From the NCBI GenBank assembly GCA_026786335.1, contig JAJAYG010000133.1, positions 1-6,548 of the forward strand: DNA of 6,548 nucleotides. Direction: 5' to 3'. A program made the translations under genes and the position numbers. The notes under the pieces are model-generated. The model was given only the letters and a program-made list of their open reading frames with translations. It made no database searches and was not told the DNA's origin. Of the stretch, positions 1 to 6,548 are shown one piece after another (position 1 is the stretch's first letter; the number at the start of each line of letters is the position of its first letter). This DNA comes from Chitinophagales bacterium (GTDB lineage Bacteria; Bacteroidota; Bacteroidia; Chitinophagales; UBA10324).

Positions 1-2393
1 ATGTGGATGAGCTTTCTGAAATGAATAATGAATTGGGTTCAATCCCTCTCCTAATTCAATCAGATGATATTTTACCGGTGTGGCCTTATGATTATTCCAT
101 TGTGAGCGCACAAGGTGTAACGCTCAAAGCATCTACTGTAAATTCTTTTGCCGAATCGAAGCAGTATGTTTTTCAAATGGATACATCGCAGCTTTTTAAC
201 AGCCCTCTTCTTCAAACAAAAAAGATTACGCAAATAGGTGGCGTTGTAAAGTGGACTCCCTATTTTCCACTCACTGATAGCGTTGTATATTATTGGAGAA
301 CAACTGTTGATTCCATTTATGGTCACCCTTACGTGTGGCATAATTTCTCTTTTATTTATTTAGAAGGATCATCACCCGGCTGGAATCAATCACACTATTA
401 TCAATTTCTTTCAACCATAAAACCAAGTGCTAATATTGAACTTCCTTCCACAAGAATTTTCAAGTACCCCGATGATAAAAAAACCATAAGTGTTTTTAAT
501 GGAATGACAACTTATGTTGGCGGCCCATTATCAGCTGATGTGCCGGCATTCTATGAGAACGGTGTTTATCTCGGTGGCTGGTCTTGTGGTCTTGGTTCCA
601 ATTGTTTGTTTGCTGTTATTGATGGAACCACAGGTTTATTTTGGTCGAATCCTGCCGGTCTCAGCAATGGAAATATTGGTGCTTACAATAGCACACAATG
701 CAAGGCATCGCCCCGTCCTATGTTTTTTTACAACATGAATTCGATCACACACAATGATTACCTGCTTGATTTTTTAGATACCATCCCCGATGGCCATTAT
801 ATTTTCTTTATGTCGTGCAATGATGCAAAACTCTGGCAATGGGATAGCACCATGAAAGAAGGCCTTGCAAAACTTGGCTTATCAAAATACAACGACATTA
901 CATCGGCTGTACCTTATTCATGGTTCTTAAGAAAGAATGATAACTCTTATCCGGTTCAGGAAAATGTAGGTGCCTCATTTACATCTTACATTGATACCGA
1001 TTATGTTATTACCGGCAAATGGAATCAAGGATATATTGAAACGCCATTGATCGGCCCTGCCTCAACCTGGACTTCTTTGCATTGGAAAGCGCATGAGATT
1101 GAAGCAGGCAATGACAGTGTGACGCTTCAACTATTTGGCATTGATAACAATGGAACTGAAACACTACTCGCCAACAATATTCTCGCGAGCGATACTTTGA
1201 TCAGCGGCATTAATGCATTTGAATACCCTTACTTAAAAATGCGATTGAATTGTACCGATACTTTTTACCGCACTCCTATTCAACTTGATTACTGGAGAAT
1301 CAATTACCAACCTGTACCCGAAGCTGCTCTAAATCCTTCTTTATTTTTTACGCTCGGCGATACAGTGAATGAATTTGTTCCGCTCAAACTTTCTGTTGCA
1401 TTGGAGAATCTAACACCGTGGTCAATGGATAGCATGCTCATGAAATATGTTGTTACCGATGCAACCAACGCTTCACACACATTCACGAATCGTGGTAAAC
1501 CGCTTTTAGGAAACGATACTTTGCACATCACTTATAATTTTGATACAGGTTGTGATTGCTATGCAGGAAATAATTTTTTGTTTGTGGAAGCAAACCCCGA
1601 TGGCGACCAGATAGAGCAGTATCATTTCAACAACATCGGGCTATTAGAATATCATGTAATTCCTGATCAACTAAATCCGTTGCTTAATGTAACTTTCGAT
1701 GGCGTTCACATTATTGATGGTGACATTGTTTCTGCAAAACCCGAAATTGAAATTCAGTTAAAAGATGAAAACAAATTCGTTGCATTGAATGATACTGCTG
1801 CATTTGACATTTACTTTATTTATCCCGATGGCTCACATCACAAGGTAACTTTCGATAATCTGAAAGCATTCTTCTACCCTGCCGATTCTACCAACCTTAC
1901 AAAAGATAATACCGCTCATGCATTATTGAATGAAGAATTTTTGGTGGATGGAAAATATCAATTGGTGGTGCAGGGTTACGATCGGGGAGGAAATGCATCA
2001 GGCGATAATGCATATCACATTTCATTTGAGGTCATAAACAAACCAATGATTTCAAACGTACTCAATTATCCAAATCCATTTACCACTTCAACAAGATTTG
2101 TATTTACACTCACCGGTTACGAGGTTCCGCAACAAATGAAAATCACCATTTATACCGTTACAGGAAAAGTGGTGAAAGAAATTTTTATTGGTGAATTAGG
2201 CAACGTGCATATTGGTAATAACCTCACAGACTATTCTTTCGATGGCACCGATCAATATGGTGATCGCCTCGCTAACGGAATTTATTTTTATAAAATAGAA
2301 GCCATGCTCAATGGCAAACCAATGGATCATTATGACAATGGCACCGATAATTATTTTAAGAAGGGCATTGGAAAAATGTATTTGATGCATTGA
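1..2393 (+). CDS. C-terminal part of a large T9SS-associated, PorU2/C25-peptidase-like protein (5' end outside window)
   Basis: The frame is open at the left edge (first full codon at 3) and ends at TGA 2391-2393, leaving 796 residues of a longer protein; the GTG at 3 is probably not the start. Domains, numbered from that codon: a fibronectin-like beta region (about 20-125); an ILEI/FAM3-like domain (about 165-315) with the pattern FAVIDGTTG, then DFLDTIPDGHYIFFMSCND, then LGLSKYNDI and SWFLRK; a jelly-roll-like beta region (325-445); a CARDB-like Ig domain (445-555); another Ig-like domain with DGDIVSAKPEI (560-680); and a C-terminal FlgD-like/T9SS module (683-796) with NYPNPFTTSTRFVFTLTG, DGTDQYGDRLANGIYFYKI and the ending KKGIGKMYLMH. 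This order resembles the C-terminal half of Bacteroidota PorU2-like C25 cysteine peptidase family proteins, which are exported and act at the cell surface. The catalytic His/Cys domain is not in view, so peptidase or sortase activity is inferred from family resemblance only. It could instead be a non-catalytic surface protein with the same C-terminal layout. Confidence 0.75.
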   Translation, partial: VDELSEMNNELGSIPLLIQSDDILPVWPYDYSIVSAQGVTLKASTVNSFAESKQYVFQMDTSQLFNSPLLQTKKITQIGGVVKWTPYFPLTDSVVYYWRTTVDSIYGHPYVWHNFSFIYLEGSSPGWNQSHYYQFLSTIKPSANIELPSTRIFKYPDDKKTISVFNGMTTYVGGPLSADVPAFYENGVYLGGWSCGLGSNCLFAVIDGTTGLFWSNPAGLSNGNIGAYNSTQCKASPRPMFFYNMNSITHNDYLLDFLDTIPDGHYIFFMSCNDAKLWQWDSTMKEGLAKLGLSKYNDITSAVPYSWFLRKNDNSYPVQENVGASFTSYIDTDYVITGKWNQGYIETPLIGPASTWTSLHWKAHEIEAGNDSVTLQLFGIDNNGTETLLANNILASDTLISGINAFEYPYLKMRLNCTDTFYRTPIQLDYWRINYQPVPEAALNPSLFFTLGDTVNEFVPLKLSVALENLTPWSMDSMLMKYVVTDATNASHTFTNRGKPLLGNDTLHITYNFDTGCDCYAGNNFLFVEANPDGDQIEQYHFNNIGLLEYHVIPDQLNPLLNVTFDGVHIIDGDIVSAKPEIEIQLKDENKFVALNDTAAFDIYFIYPDGSHHKVTFDNLKAFFYPADSTNLTKDNTAHALLNEEFLVDGKYQLVVQGYDRGGNASGDNAYHISFEVINKPMISNVLNYPNPFTTSTRFVFTLTGYEVPQQMKITIYTVTGKVVKEIFIGELGNVHIGNNLTDYSFDGTDQYGDRLANGIYFYKIEAMLNGKPMDHYDNGTDNYFKKGIGKMYLMH

Positions 2394-2453
2394 TTTTGAG
2401 TTTGAGTTCCACAATCAGTTAAACAGTTTGAGTTTTTTTAAAAATTTTCAGAA

Positions 2454-2646
2454 ATGAAAACAGTGGTAATTTCTGTTGAGGACCGAAACCTTACTAATGA
2501 TTGAAGCAATTGAGAAATTAGGTTGCATTCAATCTATAAAAGAAAAGCCACTAAATGAAATTGATATAATCACGCTTGCCTAACAAGAATCTTTAGCAGC
2601 GGATTAGGAAAGCATGGAGGATAGCCGCTATGAAAAGTATTTTGAG
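2454..2646 (+). pseudogene. Broken small antitoxin-like gene (remnant)
   Basis: An ATG at 2454 opens MKTVVISVEDRNLTND and stops at 2502-2504. The reading then continues in the +1 frame from about 2494 as LMIEAIEKLGCIQSIKEKPL and NEIDIITLA, stops at TAA 2581-2583, and resumes in the same frame as QESLAAD, TAG 2605-2607, ESMEDSRYEKYF and TGA 2644-2646. Joined up, this gives about 63 codons with one frameshift and two internal stops; TAG in place of a Trp codon (TGG) would fit. A short beta-strand start (MKTVVISV), a helix, and an acidic tail of the type xSLAxDWxxxED are familiar from small antitoxin-like proteins of Bacteroidota and related phyla, but I recall this pattern rather than having searched it. 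No toxin gene follows. It may instead be chance coding-like sequence in AT-rich DNA. There are 60 bp between the upstream stop and this ATG. Confidence 0.4.
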
Positions 2647-2901
2647 CAATGAGTTTCTAAGAAGATTTTTTTTCGCATGAAGGAATTAAGGTTTTGTTTT
2701 TAAAAAAATCTATTTCAGGCAAAAAAAATTTTCATTGTTTTTTTCTCCGTGATTCTCCATGCGTCAACCACAATAATTTTTTTTCATCACCACATTTCAG
2801 TCCGCTCAGTTTTCATTCAGCTTATCTTAGCCGAATAATTTAATCTTGCACTTGCGTTTCATTTACTTCAGAAACACAAAAAACAAAACACAAAACTCTG
2901 C
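2647..2901. other. AT-rich intergenic region and leader of hscA
   Basis: I see no credible gene on either strand. The region is marked by homopolymer tracts: T8 at 2667-2674, A7 at 2702-2708, A8 followed by T4 at 2721-2732, T7 at 2738-2744 and T8 at 2777-2784. The 27 bases just before the hscA start region (2871-2897) are almost all A and C. The promoter of hscA must lie here or further upstream, but no clear pair of Bacteroidota -33 (TTTG) and -7 (TAnnTTTG) boxes stands out. The best -7 lookalike is TAATCTTG at 2841-2848, which has no good -33 partner. No GC-rich hairpin followed by a T-run was found to act as a terminator for the upstream gene. Confidence 0.5.
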
Positions 2902-4860
2902 ATGGCCCGAATTTCCATCAATATCAAAGAAGCAAAAATTGAGAAGCGCGAAATTATTTGCGGCATTGATTTGGGCACCACCAATTCGCTCATCGCATTT
3001 GTAAATAAAGAAACCGGTAAAGCAGAGTGCATTAAAGAAGATGGAAAAAATTCATTGGTTCCTTCCATAGTGCATTTTGAGAAGAGCGGTTCTCCCTTCA
3101 GGGAGTTAGCGGGCAAGCAAGAGCAAGGAAAAATAATTGTTGGAAGTATAGCAAAGCAATTCCTCATCACCGATCCGCAACGCACCATTTATTCTGTAAA
3201 GCGGTTAATGGGAAAATCTTATAAAGATGTTTCGGGAAAAGAAAATTATTTCGGTTACAAAATCATTGATGAAGATGAAGATAAATTAGTGAAGATCCGT
3301 GTCGACAATAAATTTTATTCGCCCATCGAATTATCATCTCTCATTTTAAAAGAACTGAAAGAGCGGGCCGAAAAAGTTTTGAATGCCGCAGTGAAAAAAG
3401 TAGTGATCACAGTACCTGCCTATTTCAATGATGCGCAAAGGCAGGCAACGCGTGATGCAGGAAAATTAGCAGGCCTCGAAGTCTTGCGCATTATCAATGA
3501 GCCAACTGCTGCTTCGCTCGCTTATGGAATTGATACCAAGGCAACACAAGAAAAAACAATTGCCGTCTATGATCTCGGTGGTGGCACCTTTGACATTTCT
3601 ATTCTTAAAATTCATCCTGAAAATGAAGGCGGAATTTTTGAAGTGATTGCAACCAATGGCGATACTTTTTTAGGCGGCGATGATTTTGACAGAGCCATTG
3701 TTGATTTCTGGTTGCAAAAAAATAATCTTGCCGAAGAAAAGTTATTGGAGGATAAATCTTTGAGTCAATCACTGAGGCTAAAAGCAGAAGAAGCAAAAAT
3801 TTTCCTTTCAAATAATAATCAATTTGAAAGTCAATTTTGTCATGCTGAGCACTTCGATAAACTCAGTACAAGTTTTATCGAAGCACACCCTGATCTCAAT
3901 CTCAATATTTCAAAAAAAGAATTCGAATCCATCACTCAACACCTCATTGAAAAAACAATGCAGTGCGTGAAGCGTGCATTGAAAGATGCAAAGCTCGATG
4001 CAAATGCAATTGACAATATTGTAATGGTTGGTGGTGCAACTCGTATTCCTTCAGTAAAGAAAACTGTTGCTGATTTTTTTGGGAAAGAAGTTTATGATGA
4101 TTTGAATCCGGATGAAGTAGTAGCACTGGGTGCAGCCATACAAGCAGATATACTCGCAGGAAATCAAAAAGATATTTTGTTACTCGATGTTACGCCGCTC
4201 TCACTTGGTATTGAAACCATGGGTGAATTGATGGATGTAATTATTTCGCGCAATTCAAAAATTCCAACCAGTGCTGCGCGCCAATACACAACATCGAAAG
4301 ACGGACAGGTGAATATGAAGATTGCAGTATATCAGGGTGAGCGCGATGTGGTTAAAGACAACCGCAAGCTTGCTGAGTTTACACTCAACAACATTCCGCC
4401 CATGCCCGCGGGTTTGCCGAAAGTTGAGATCAGTTTTATTTTAAATGCCGATGGAATTTTAAAAGTGCGTGCTAAAGAATTGCGCAGCGGCATTGAGCAA
4501 AGTATTGATGTAAAACCACAATATGGTTTAACAGATGCAGAGGTTGAGAAGATGTTATTTGATTCCATCACACATGCAAAAGAAGACATGAATATTCGTG
4601 CAGTGCTGGAAGCAAAAACAGAAGCCCAACAAGTTTTGCAATCGGCAGAAAAGTTTTTGAAGATCAACACTGCAATTTTAAGTGAAGAAGAAATCGCAGG
4701 TGTGCGCTCGCACATGAATGCGCTCGAAGAAGTTTTAAATAGCACCGATAAAGATTTAATTCATCTTAAACTCGATGAGCTAAATGAGTTCACTCAACCT
4801 TTTGCGCATAGGGTGATGGACAGTGTTATGCTGGAGGCTATGAAAGGGAAAAAAATCTAA
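2902..4860 (+). CDS. hscA: HscA-type Hsp70 chaperone for iron-sulfur cluster assembly
   Basis: A 652-residue Hsp70 family ATPase. The nucleotide-binding domain (about 18-418) shows the phosphate-1 loop GIDLGTTNS (21-29), [11 protein letters not shown] (199-209), the phosphate-2 motif DLGGGTFD (224-231) and the adenosine motif [11 protein letters not shown] (375-385). The interdomain linker region is [15 protein letters not shown] (424-438), followed by the substrate-binding beta domain to about 545 and a helical lid to the end. HscA rather than DnaK is favoured because residues 1-17 ([17 protein letters not shown]) precede the ATPase core, DnaK normally starting almost at the GIDLGTTNS motif, and because the C-terminus ends in AMKGKKI with no acidic EEVD/DDKK-like tail. 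In the known family, HscA works with HscB to pass Fe-S clusters from the scaffold IscU to client proteins in the cytoplasm. It is about 35 residues longer than E. coli HscA; likely extra segments lie near 61-75 and 310-332. No hscB, iscU or fdx is in view. The ATG at 2902 follows an A/C-rich leader without a Shine-Dalgarno sequence and keeps the N-terminal extension. A divergent DnaK paralogue is the main alternative. Confidence 0.88.
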   Translation: MARISINIKEAKIEKREIICGIDLGTTNSLIAFVNKETGKAECIKEDGKNSLVPSIVHFEKSGSPFRELAGKQEQGKIIVGSIAKQFLITDPQRTIYSVKRLMGKSYKDVSGKENYFGYKIIDEDEDKLVKIRVDNKFYSPIELSSLILKELKERAEKVLNAAVKKVVITVPAYFNDAQRQATRDAGKLAGLEVLRIINEPTAASLAYGIDTKATQEKTIAVYDLGGGTFDISILKIHPENEGGIFEVIATNGDTFLGGDDFDRAIVDFWLQKNNLAEEKLLEDKSLSQSLRLKAEEAKIFLSNNNQFESQFCHAEHFDKLSTSFIEAHPDLNLNISKKEFESITQHLIEKTMQCVKRALKDAKLDANAIDNIVMVGGATRIPSVKKTVADFFGKEVYDDLNPDEVVALGAAIQADILAGNQKDILLLDVTPLSLGIETMGELMDVIISRNSKIPTSAARQYTTSKDGQVNMKIAVYQGERDVVKDNRKLAEFTLNNIPPMPAGLPKVEISFILNADGILKVRAKELRSGIEQSIDVKPQYGLTDAEVEKMLFDSITHAKEDMNIRAVLEAKTEAQQVLQSAEKFLKINTAILSEEEIAGVRSHMNALEEVLNSTDKDLIHLKLDELNEFTQPFAHRVMDSVMLEAMKGKKI

Positions 4861-4904
4861 GTCAAAAATCAGCAACAGAATTTTTTACTGCTCAACTTTT
4901 AACA

Positions 4905-6131
4905 ATGAAAATAGCAATCTTCACCAATGAATTTCCACCAAATATTTATGGCGGTGCAGGAGTACATGTTGATTTTCTTTCCAAAGAACTTGCAAAACTT
5001 GCAGAGCTTGAAATAAGATGTTTTGGAAATCAGAATGAACAGCTTGATCACATGAATGTGCTTGGAGTAAATCCTTCACTCTCTCACTTGGCTGATGAAA
5101 GCAATCAGCATTTCAAGATGTTTCAAAACATGAGCCGCAATGTTGAAATGGCGCAAGCACTTCCGCAAGCCGATGTTATTCATTGCCACACCTGGTACAC
5201 ACACCTCGCAGGAATTTTTTCGCGTGAACTTTTGCAGGCACCACTCCTGCTCACCACTCACAGTCTCGAAACACATCGCCCCTGGAAAGTTGAGCAACTG
5301 GGCAATGGATATTTTCTTTCGAGGTGGATCGAGCAACATGCCTACAAAACTGCTGATGGTGTTATTGCCGTGAGCCAGCAAATGCGCAATGATGTGATCG
5401 AAGCTTATGGTGTAGCTCCTGAAAAAGTTACTGTGATTCACAATGGAATTGATCCTGAATTTTATAAGCCCACTTTTAACAATGAATTATTGCGCGAGTA
5501 TGGAATTAACCCTGCTATTCCTTTTGTTCTTTTTGTTGGACGCATCACGAGGCAAAAAGGAATTTCGCAATTGATAGCCGCAGCAAAATATTTCAACAAA
5601 GATTGTCAGGTAGTTTTGTGTGCAGGAGCTCCCGATACAAAAGAGATCGCAGAAGAAACAGCTGCATTGATCGCCGAACTTCGGAAGCAAAGAGATGGTG
5701 TGATTTTAATTTCTGAAATGTTGCCGCGCGAAAAAGTGAAAGTGCTTTACACACATGCAAGAGTTTTTGCATGCCCTTCCTTGTATGAGCCGTTCGGAAT
5801 TATTAATCTCGAAGCCATGGCTTGCGAAACACCGGTTGTTGGAAGTTATGTTGGTGGAATACCTGAAATTATTGTGGAGGGCTCAACCGGTTATCTTATT
5901 CCTTTGCATAGTATTTCAAGAACTGATTTTAATCCTGCCGATCCCGAAGCATTTCAAAAAGATTTTGCTGCTAAAATTAATTTGATGTTGAATGATGAAG
6001 CGCTGGCAAAAAAAATGGGGAAAGCAGGAAGAGAGCGTGTATTGGAGAAATTTAGTTGGGAGTCAATCGCAAATACAACTTTTAAATATTATGAGCAAGT
6101 AATTGCCCGCTTTGAAAAAGAGCATGCCTAA
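4905..6131 (+). CDS. glgA: Glycogen synthase, Corynebacterium-type (GlgM-like GT4 glycosyltransferase)
   Basis: A complete 408-residue GT-B fold retaining glycosyltransferase of family GT4. The N-terminal domain has the donor/acceptor loop YGGAGVHV (15-22), HCHTWYTHLAG (93-103), and TTHSLETHRPWKVEQLG (117-133), the last two very characteristic of the Corynebacterium-type glycogen synthase family. The C-terminal domain has VGRITRQKG (211-219; R213 and K218 are the expected sugar-nucleotide phosphate contacts) and the EX7E motif EPFGIINLE (E295 and E303), followed by GGIPEII. Its length matches that family (about 390-410) and is shorter than classical GT5 GlgA (about 475). Family members transfer glucose from ADP- or UDP-glucose to alpha-glucan. 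The mycobacterial member GlgM mainly makes maltose-1-phosphate from ADP-glucose and glucose-1-phosphate, so the true acceptor here is open. It is cytoplasmic, with no signal peptide. It starts 44 bp after hscA and may share its transcript; no other glycogen gene is in view. The symbol glgA follows family naming; glgM would be equally defensible. Confidence 0.85.
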   Translation: MKIAIFTNEFPPNIYGGAGVHVDFLSKELAKLAELEIRCFGNQNEQLDHMNVLGVNPSLSHLADESNQHFKMFQNMSRNVEMAQALPQADVIHCHTWYTHLAGIFSRELLQAPLLLTTHSLETHRPWKVEQLGNGYFLSRWIEQHAYKTADGVIAVSQQMRNDVIEAYGVAPEKVTVIHNGIDPEFYKPTFNNELLREYGINPAIPFVLFVGRITRQKGISQLIAAAKYFNKDCQVVLCAGAPDTKEIAEETAALIAELRKQRDGVILISEMLPREKVKVLYTHARVFACPSLYEPFGIINLEAMACETPVVGSYVGGIPEIIVEGSTGYLIPLHSISRTDFNPADPEAFQKDFAAKINLMLNDEALAKKMGKAGRERVLEKFSWESIANTTFKYYEQVIARFEKEHA

Positions 6132-6182
6132 CATTGGATTCATTTCATAAAACAAATTATACATTTATAAAAAATATTTTTT

Positions 6183-6458
6183 ATGCTACACCGCGGTTAC
6201 ATCATCACCATTATCATTTTAATTCTTGCACTAATTTTTGCTATACAAAACACCGGACCTATTTCATTGAAGTTTCTTGTTTGGGATTTCACTAACTCAC
6301 AGGCACTAATCACTTTAATAATTTTACTTCTTGGCTTTATTGCAGGTTGGTTGTTTGCAATGAAAAATATCTGGAAGAAGAATCAACAGATAAAATCACT
6401 CAACAAACAAGTGGATGAGTTGAAAAAAAATATCGCGGCTGCAAAAAAAGATTTTTAA
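6183..6458 (+). CDS. LapA-domain (DUF1049) small inner-membrane protein
   Basis: A 91-residue protein with two hydrophobic helices, about 6-22 (YIITIIILILALIFAIQ) and 40-60 (QALITLIILLLGFIAGWLFAM), joined by a short loop. The junction FAIQNTGPISLKFLVWDF (19-36), with the QN pair after helix 1 and a FLVW strand, is the hallmark of the lipopolysaccharide assembly protein A domain. After helix 2 comes a Lys-rich, probably coiled-coil tail (about 62-90, KSLNKQVDELKKNIAAAKK), likely cytoplasmic. In E. coli, LapA is linked with LapB and control of LPS synthesis. Many bacteria carry such small LapA-domain proteins without a known role, so a function in LPS should not be assumed. The ATG at 6183 follows a T/A-rich 51 bp gap with no Shine-Dalgarno sequence. 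The gene may be read through from the glycogen synthase gene or have its own weak promoter. Confidence 0.82.
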   Translation: MLHRGYIITIIILILALIFAIQNTGPISLKFLVWDFTNSQALITLIILLLGFIAGWLFAMKNIWKKNQQIKSLNKQVDELKKNIAAAKKDF

Positions 6459-6548
6459 AATTCGCAGCGCAGTAAATTGCATGAGGTATTTGAACCATCA
6501 TTTGATGCAAGAAGAATTTTGAGTTCTGTCATTGCTTTACAACCTTTC
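6459..6548. other. Right edge, no identifiable gene
   Basis: Two short frames run open to the window edge. On the minus strand, about 30 codons end in a TAA at 6457-6455 that overlaps the stop of the LapA gene, reading KGCKAMTELKILLASNDG and then SNTSCNLLRCEF. On the plus strand, the frame in phase with the LapA gene is open after its stop and includes LHEVFEPSFDARRILSSVIA. At this length an open frame is expected by chance and I recognise neither. A convergent gene ending here is possible. Confidence 0.3.

Noticed and set aside
2411..2440. CAGTTAAACAGTT followed by a T-run as a terminator after the first gene
   Set aside because: The CAGTT copies are direct, not inverted, so no stable hairpin forms before the T-run.
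2581..2607. Stop-codon reassignment or recoding to explain the in-frame stops in the antitoxin-like remnant
   Set aside because: The neighbouring genes use TAA and TGA as normal stops, and a frameshift is also needed, so decay is the simpler explanation.
2841..2848. TAATCTTG as a Bacteroidota -7 promoter box for hscA
   Set aside because: It has one mismatch to TAnnTTTG and no TTTG-like -33 box at the right spacing, so the support is too weak to list.
2868..3188. Minus-strand open frame of 106 codons across the hscA start
   Set aside because: It lies antisense to a clear Hsp70 coding region and has a Cys/Phe/Ser-rich composition with no recognisable domain; it is a shadow frame.
4332..4745. 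Minus-strand open frame of 137 codons inside hscA
   Set aside because: It is fully antisense to the conserved substrate-binding domain; the low-complexity Ser/Thr/Ala translation is typical of a shadow of coding DNA.
5076..5441. Minus-strand open frame of 121 codons inside the glycogen synthase gene
   Set aside because: The plus strand carries the family motifs over the same bases, and the antisense product has no recognisable feature.
6134..6167. TTGG at 6134 and TACATTTA at 6160 as a promoter for the LapA gene
   Set aside because: Both boxes are imperfect and the 22 bp spacing is longer than the usual 19 or so.

Overview
The window looks like chromosomal DNA of a Bacteroidota bacterium. 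The strongest clue is the first gene, whose C-terminal end carries a FlgD-like/type IX secretion (T9SS) type module, a system confined to that phylum. Base composition is AT-leaning. None of the three complete genes has a convincing Shine-Dalgarno sequence; each start follows an A- or T-rich leader, as is usual in this phylum. I cannot name a genus.

Layout, all on the + strand: (1) From the left edge to 2393 is the C-terminal part of a very large secreted or surface protein that resembles PorU2-like C25-family proteins. It has an ILEI/FAM3-like domain, a CARDB-like Ig domain and a terminal FlgD-like module. The expected peptidase domain lies outside the window. (2) From 2394 to 2901 is a roughly 500 bp gene-free stretch. 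It contains what looks like the remains of a small antitoxin-like gene (about 2454-2646), broken by one frameshift and two in-frame stops, followed by DNA rich in A- and T-tracts that must include the hscA leader. (3) From 2902 to 4860 is an Hsp70 of the HscA type, the iron-sulfur cluster assembly chaperone, with none of its usual isc partners in view. (4) From 4905 to 6131 is a GT4 glycosyltransferase of the Corynebacterium-type glycogen synthase/GlgM family. (5) From 6183 to 6458 is a small two-helix membrane protein with a LapA (DUF1049) domain. (6) The last 90 bases hold no gene I can identify.

hscA, the glycogen synthase and the LapA gene are separated by only 44 and 51 bp and could be co-transcribed. 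Their functions (Fe-S maturation, storage glucan synthesis, envelope) do not form an obvious pathway, so this may be simple housekeeping co-linearity. I found no CRISPR array, tRNA, rRNA, insertion sequence or convincing undescribed system. The most unusual items are the broken antitoxin-like remnant, the multidomain T9SS-associated protein and the insertions in HscA.
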